From: Takakia lepidozioides
Lineage: Eukaryota; Streptophyta; Takakiopsida; Takakiales; Takakiaceae
DNA length: 64,000 nt
Direction: 5' to 3'
NCBI GenBank assembly: GCA_030704615.1
Contig: CM060731.1
Span: 39,432,001 to 39,496,000, forward strand
Shown here: piece after piece, positions 60,714 to 64,000 of the stretch
Layout of the letters: the number at the start of each line of letters is the position of its first letter
Position numbering within the stretch: the first letter of the stretch is position 1
Made by a program: the position numbers and the translations under genes
Notes under the pieces: generated by a model
The model's input: the letters and a program-made list of their open reading frames with translations, nothing else
What the model was told of the DNA's origin: nothing
The model's database searches: none

Positions 60714-60759
60714 ATCCCATATCGATTACACAATCTGCGGACTGCATTAAGTATATAAG
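60714..60759 (+). promoter_or_regulatory. USE-like plus TATA module, copy 3
   Basis: ATCCCATATCG at 60714-60724, TATATAAG from 60752, so that TATAAG starts 29 bases after the USE. The spacer sequence differs from copies 1 and 2, but its length does not. Confidence 0.45.
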
Positions 60760-61288
60760 TGGGTAGGCTCCACGGGTGGAGGTCGGGGTGCTGGTGGCAG
60801 GTGATCTGTGGGGGGGGGGATGCTATTCTGTGAGCAGATCCCGCGAGCAGAAAAATCTGTGAGCAGAAATCTGCTCACGCTTCAGGATCTGCCCACCTAT
60901 AACCGCGGGCGTCTACTCAAGTTAGAAGGCCTATTATTGCAAGCTCGGTTATGGATGCTGCTGGGATGAATGGCGGATGAATCTCTGTATGATGAATGAG
61001 ACATGGATGAATGAAATCAATGAAATAATACAAAGTTGTTTTGTAGTAGTAGCTCCCAAATCCCCCGAGCTCCGAAATCCTTTAAACCATGCTAGTCTTG
61101 CTTGCAAATCAATTGTGAAAGTGCAGTGTATATTACCAACAATGAATCCACATTGCTTCGTGGATTGATGAGGGGTTACTTGTCATTTTTCCAGGTATCC
61201 AAGGTTGAGAGAAAGGCTCACACCCAAATCTAAAGAAGGCAGAGAGGTGAACTCGTGCTTTATAAATAAATATTTCAAAACACGTATT

Positions 61289-62393
61289 GGGAATTAAGAT
61301 GTCGTTGACGACACCTTAATCCCCAGCACCTGCACACACACCGTCTTACCGCCAAGGCTTGTTCGCCATCAGATTTTTTTGGGTGAATTTTTATGGGGTT
61401 TTTTGTTTTTTCCATGAATTGTCATATGCCAACTCGTACTGGGAATTAAGATGTTGTTGACGACACCTTAATCCCCAACACCTACACACACACCGCCTTA
61501 CCGCCAAGGCTTGTTCGCCATCAGATTTTTGTGGGTTGAAATTTTTTGGGTGATTTTTTTGGGGTTTTTGGTTTTTCCATGAATTGTCATGTGCCAACTC
61601 GTACTGGGAATTAAGATGTCGTTGACGACACCTTAATCCCCAGCACCTGCACACACACTGCCTTACCGCCAAGGCTGTTCGTCATCAGATTTTTTGGGTT
61701 GAAATTTTTTGGGTGAATGTTTTTGGGGTTTTTGGCTTTTCCATGAATTGTCATGTGCCAACTCGTACTGGGAATTAAGATGTCATTGACGACACCTTAA
61801 TCTGGCACATTCGGGGAAAAAAAAAAAAAAAAAAACGTTTGTTTGTTTTTTTTTGTTTTGGAAAACTTGCTGGGAATTAAGATGGCGTTGACCACACCTT
61901 AATCTGGCACATTTGGGAGATTTTTTTTTTTGTTTTTTTTTTTTTGGGGAAAACTTGCTGGGAATTAAGATGGCGTTGACGACACCTTCATCTGGCACAT
62001 AGAAAAAAAAAAAACCGTTTATTTTTTATTTATTTTTATTTTTTTAAAATTATATATTTTTATAAATTTAAAAATAATTTTAAATAGATAAAAATTTAAA
62101 TAATTAAATTTAAATAATTAAATTTAAATAATTAAATTTAAATAATTAAATTTAAATTTTAATAAATTTTAACTTGCTGGGAATTAAGATGTCGTTGACA
62201 ACACCTTAATCCCCACCACCTGCACACACACCGCCTTACCGCCACGGCTTCTTTGCCTTGAAAGTTTTTTGGGTTGAAATTTTTTTGGTTAATGTTTTTG
62301 GGAAAAAAAATTCGGGGATTTTGGTTTTTCTTTAAGCTGTCATGTGCCAAATCGTACTAGGAATTAAGATGTCGTTGACGACACCTTAATCCC
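61289..62393. repeat. Array of eight copies of a 28-bp palindrome
   Basis: A near-perfect palindrome with core GTCGTTGACGAC and arms GGGAATTAAGAT / ACCTTAATCCCC starts at about 61289, 61441, 61606, 61770, 61872, 61960, 62179 and 62359. Four copies sit in 150-170-bp units with CACACACCGCCTTACCGCC; others in T-rich DNA. Confidence 0.9.
62018..62175. repeat. AT-only tract with TTTAAATAATTAAA units
   Basis: About 150 bases with hardly any G or C; the second half repeats AAATTTAAATAATT five times. Confidence 0.95.
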
Positions 62394-63049
62394 GAGCACC
62401 GGCACACGCACCATGGTTCATTCATGTCGCTCATTTTTCATCCAAAAGTCATGTAACATTCATCCATTTTTTTTCATTCATCCGGCAGCTTTTCATCGCA
62501 CATTCGTACCATATGGTCGTCACCCAGCAAGGATTCTTCCGTCGGATGGGGTGGAGATTGTGTCCGTGCAGTGTAGTTTTTGTCCACGGCAATAGGCCAT
62601 CTTCTTCCCTCGGTTGTAGGCTCCCATTCACTAATCTGCTCACGCTTGCATTCTGCTCACGTTTACCACTTAAAGCGTGAGCGTGCTCACGTGAACTGCT
62701 CACACTGTAGCTACCCTCATCTATGGCCCCATCATCTTTGCTCTACTTCTATTAATTTATTATGTCATGGTTTGTGTTTTTTTTGGGGCTCTGCACACTT
62801 TGGGGCCTGCGTGTGTGTAGAGCCCCCTAGGTACTAATAAGTAGTAAGTGAGAGGGGAAGAGGGCCCGCTCAGCGGTGGGACCTTCTAGAAGCCCCGATC
62901 CCTCAGCGGTGGGACCCTTCTAGAAGGTTGCCTCCCCATGTATATTTTTTCAAGCCTCCGGCTGCTGGTCCCAGTGCCGCACCATCTATGTATTAATGTC
63001 TTGGCATGGGGTGCGCAGTTTTCTGGGCCCTATCCGAGCCCTCTTCTTA

Positions 63050-63440
63050 GGGCCTTACCACACGAGCGGCCGTGGAAGTCCCCGCAACTTGCTGAAGGCC
63101 TAACTGACACCCTCAACTACCACACGGCAGAAACGACAACGAGAAGGCCATATGACATGGTGCTTATGTGGAGCCTCTCCGTGAAAATAGGATTTCCAGG
63201 GGCTATTGCCTGGAAATCCGAAATGTTAGGGAACTGCTTTGTCGCGATCTGCTTTTTCTCGGCGTGGCCCTCATCTAGTTCATTCATTTTCGTTTCTCAA
63301 GGATCTGTTCCCGTTCCCATGTGGTAGCGTTGGTTTGTTTTTGCTGACATGGGCCTACTCTCCATAACATACAGGTGCTACAATCCTGGCCAGGGACTTC
63401 CATGTCACCCGAGCTCACTACCGCTCGTGTGGTAACGCCC
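63050..63440. mobile_element. PIF/Harbinger-type MITE, 391 bp
   Basis: Terminal inverted repeats GGGCCTTACCACACGAGCGG and GGGCGTTACCACACGAGCGG (inverted) differ at one base. TTA at 63047-63049 and 63441-63443 is the 3-bp target duplication typical of PIF/Harbinger. No transposase frame inside. Confidence 0.88.
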
Positions 63441-63654
63441 TTAGCCTTAATAGAGGCTTTCCCCGTTCCCTGTGGGCCCTAGTTAATTCCTGGACCACTC
63501 TCTAATCCCCACACCCCCTTTCAAACCTGGCCCCCTTATTAGGGCTAAGGGTAATGCATTACGGCCGCTGTAATGCCCTGGCACGGATCAGGCGCGACAA
63601 TACGGATATTAACGAGCAGATTTTAACAAACGAAAATTCAGGGAAATGCGGAAA

Positions 63655-63800
63655 TCCCTGCGCAAACTCGTAAGGGCTGAATCAGCGACTCTGGGTTCAA
63701 ACCCCTGTGGTTGCTCTGTCCATGTATGCCTCATGGGCCATGACTCATGGTTCATATTCCCCCTGAGGGTTTCCTTCAGGAAAAAAGAAAAACTGTACGA
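63655..63800 (+). mobile_element. tRNA-derived SINE candidate
   Basis: GGGTTCAAACCCCTG is a strong Pol III B box with pairing T-stem arms; the segment ends in an A-rich tail (GGAAAAAAGAAAAAC). The A box is weak (CGTAAGGGCTGAATC). It does not fold as a whole tRNA. Confidence 0.45.
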
Positions 63801-63811
63801 ATGTGTCTTGT

Positions 63812-63831
63812 GATATATATATATATATATT
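63812..63831. repeat. (AT)n microsatellite
   Basis: About nine AT units in a row. Confidence 0.95.
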
Positions 63832-64000
63832 GTACGTTCATCCCCGACTTCTGAGATGCATCCAAGCTATTCATCTCAACTGGTCGGACCTCAACTGTAA
63901 CCATCCGATCGACTTAGGATAAGATCTGGATGGTCAGATTCCTGACGTACTGCCACGGAGACAAGGTGGCTTTATAATTACTTAATTGACGGTAAATCAG

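Larger units (their letters stand above)
60825..62712. mobile_element. Candidate DNA transposon with mirrored subterminal repeats
   Basis: Left part: GTGAGCAG units (60832-60880), then GGATGAA units (60960-61010). Right part in mirror order: TTCATCC units (62420-62500), then CTGCTCAC units (62635-62705). The symmetry suggests one inverted-ended element enclosing the palindrome array. No transposase and no clear target duplication were found. Confidence 0.45.

Noticed and set aside
61391-61672. Cys/Arg-rich minus-strand frame with repeated blocks
   Set aside because: It is the translation of the tandem palindrome units; the repeat explains the open frame.

Overview
The window is eukaryotic nuclear DNA: spliced genes, long AT-rich introns, LINEs, a Ty3/gypsy element, CACTA, hAT and PIF/Harbinger DNA transposons, SINE-like tRNA heads and many simple repeats. 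A plant-type beta-amylase and a calcineurin B-like (CBL) calcium sensor place it in the green, streptophyte lineage. The gypsy element carrying a cytosine-5 DNA methyltransferase, the repeat load and the divergent CBL N-terminus point to a charophyte alga, Chara-like perhaps. That is an inference, not a species identification.

Layout. 1.1-5.1 kb (minus): eight-exon beta-amylase. 5-12.7 kb: mostly non-coding, with one LINE scrap, one open frame for a repeat protein with basic KSAKKRK motifs (10.0-10.7 kb) and a tRNA-derived SINE candidate (11.3-11.5 kb). 12.7-19.4 kb (minus): eight-exon CBL gene; its second-to-last intron holds a head-to-tail array of 5'-truncated LINE copies. 21.2-24.3 kb: LINE remnant split by a 1274-bp hAT element with a perfect 8-bp target duplication, then a 348-bp LTR-like unit and a PHD-finger fragment. 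25.1-31.5 kb (plus): SET-domain open frame followed by a decayed CACTA transposase (Tnp2, DUF4218, DUF4216) and a CACTA 3' end. 33.2-41.8 kb (plus): LINE scrap, 5' LTR, long repeat-filled leader and a gypsy polyprotein with gag, zinc knuckles, protease, DNA methyltransferase and reverse transcriptase, cut off in RNase H. 41.9-48.6 kb: zinc-finger/proline-rich open frame, low-complexity DNA, and a spliced Lys/Glu-rich gene ending in a CACTA terminus. 49.3-57.4 kb: LINE remnants, a CACTA-like AGTGGT-rich terminus, PPR-like fragments and large inverted repeats. 57.5-59.2 kb: CACTA terminus abutting a broken hAT transposase. 59.9-64 kb: hairpin repeats, promoter-like USE+TATA modules, a palindrome array, and a PIF/Harbinger MITE.

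Only beta-amylase and CBL are confident host genes. The central 20 kb is of most interest because three chromatin-type domains (PHD, SET, C5 methyltransferase) sit in or beside transposons. The methyltransferase gypsy belongs to a phenomenon already reported from charophytes, as I recall. The SET frame next to a CACTA transposase and the CBL N-terminus that resembles both CBL1 and CBL10 look less described.
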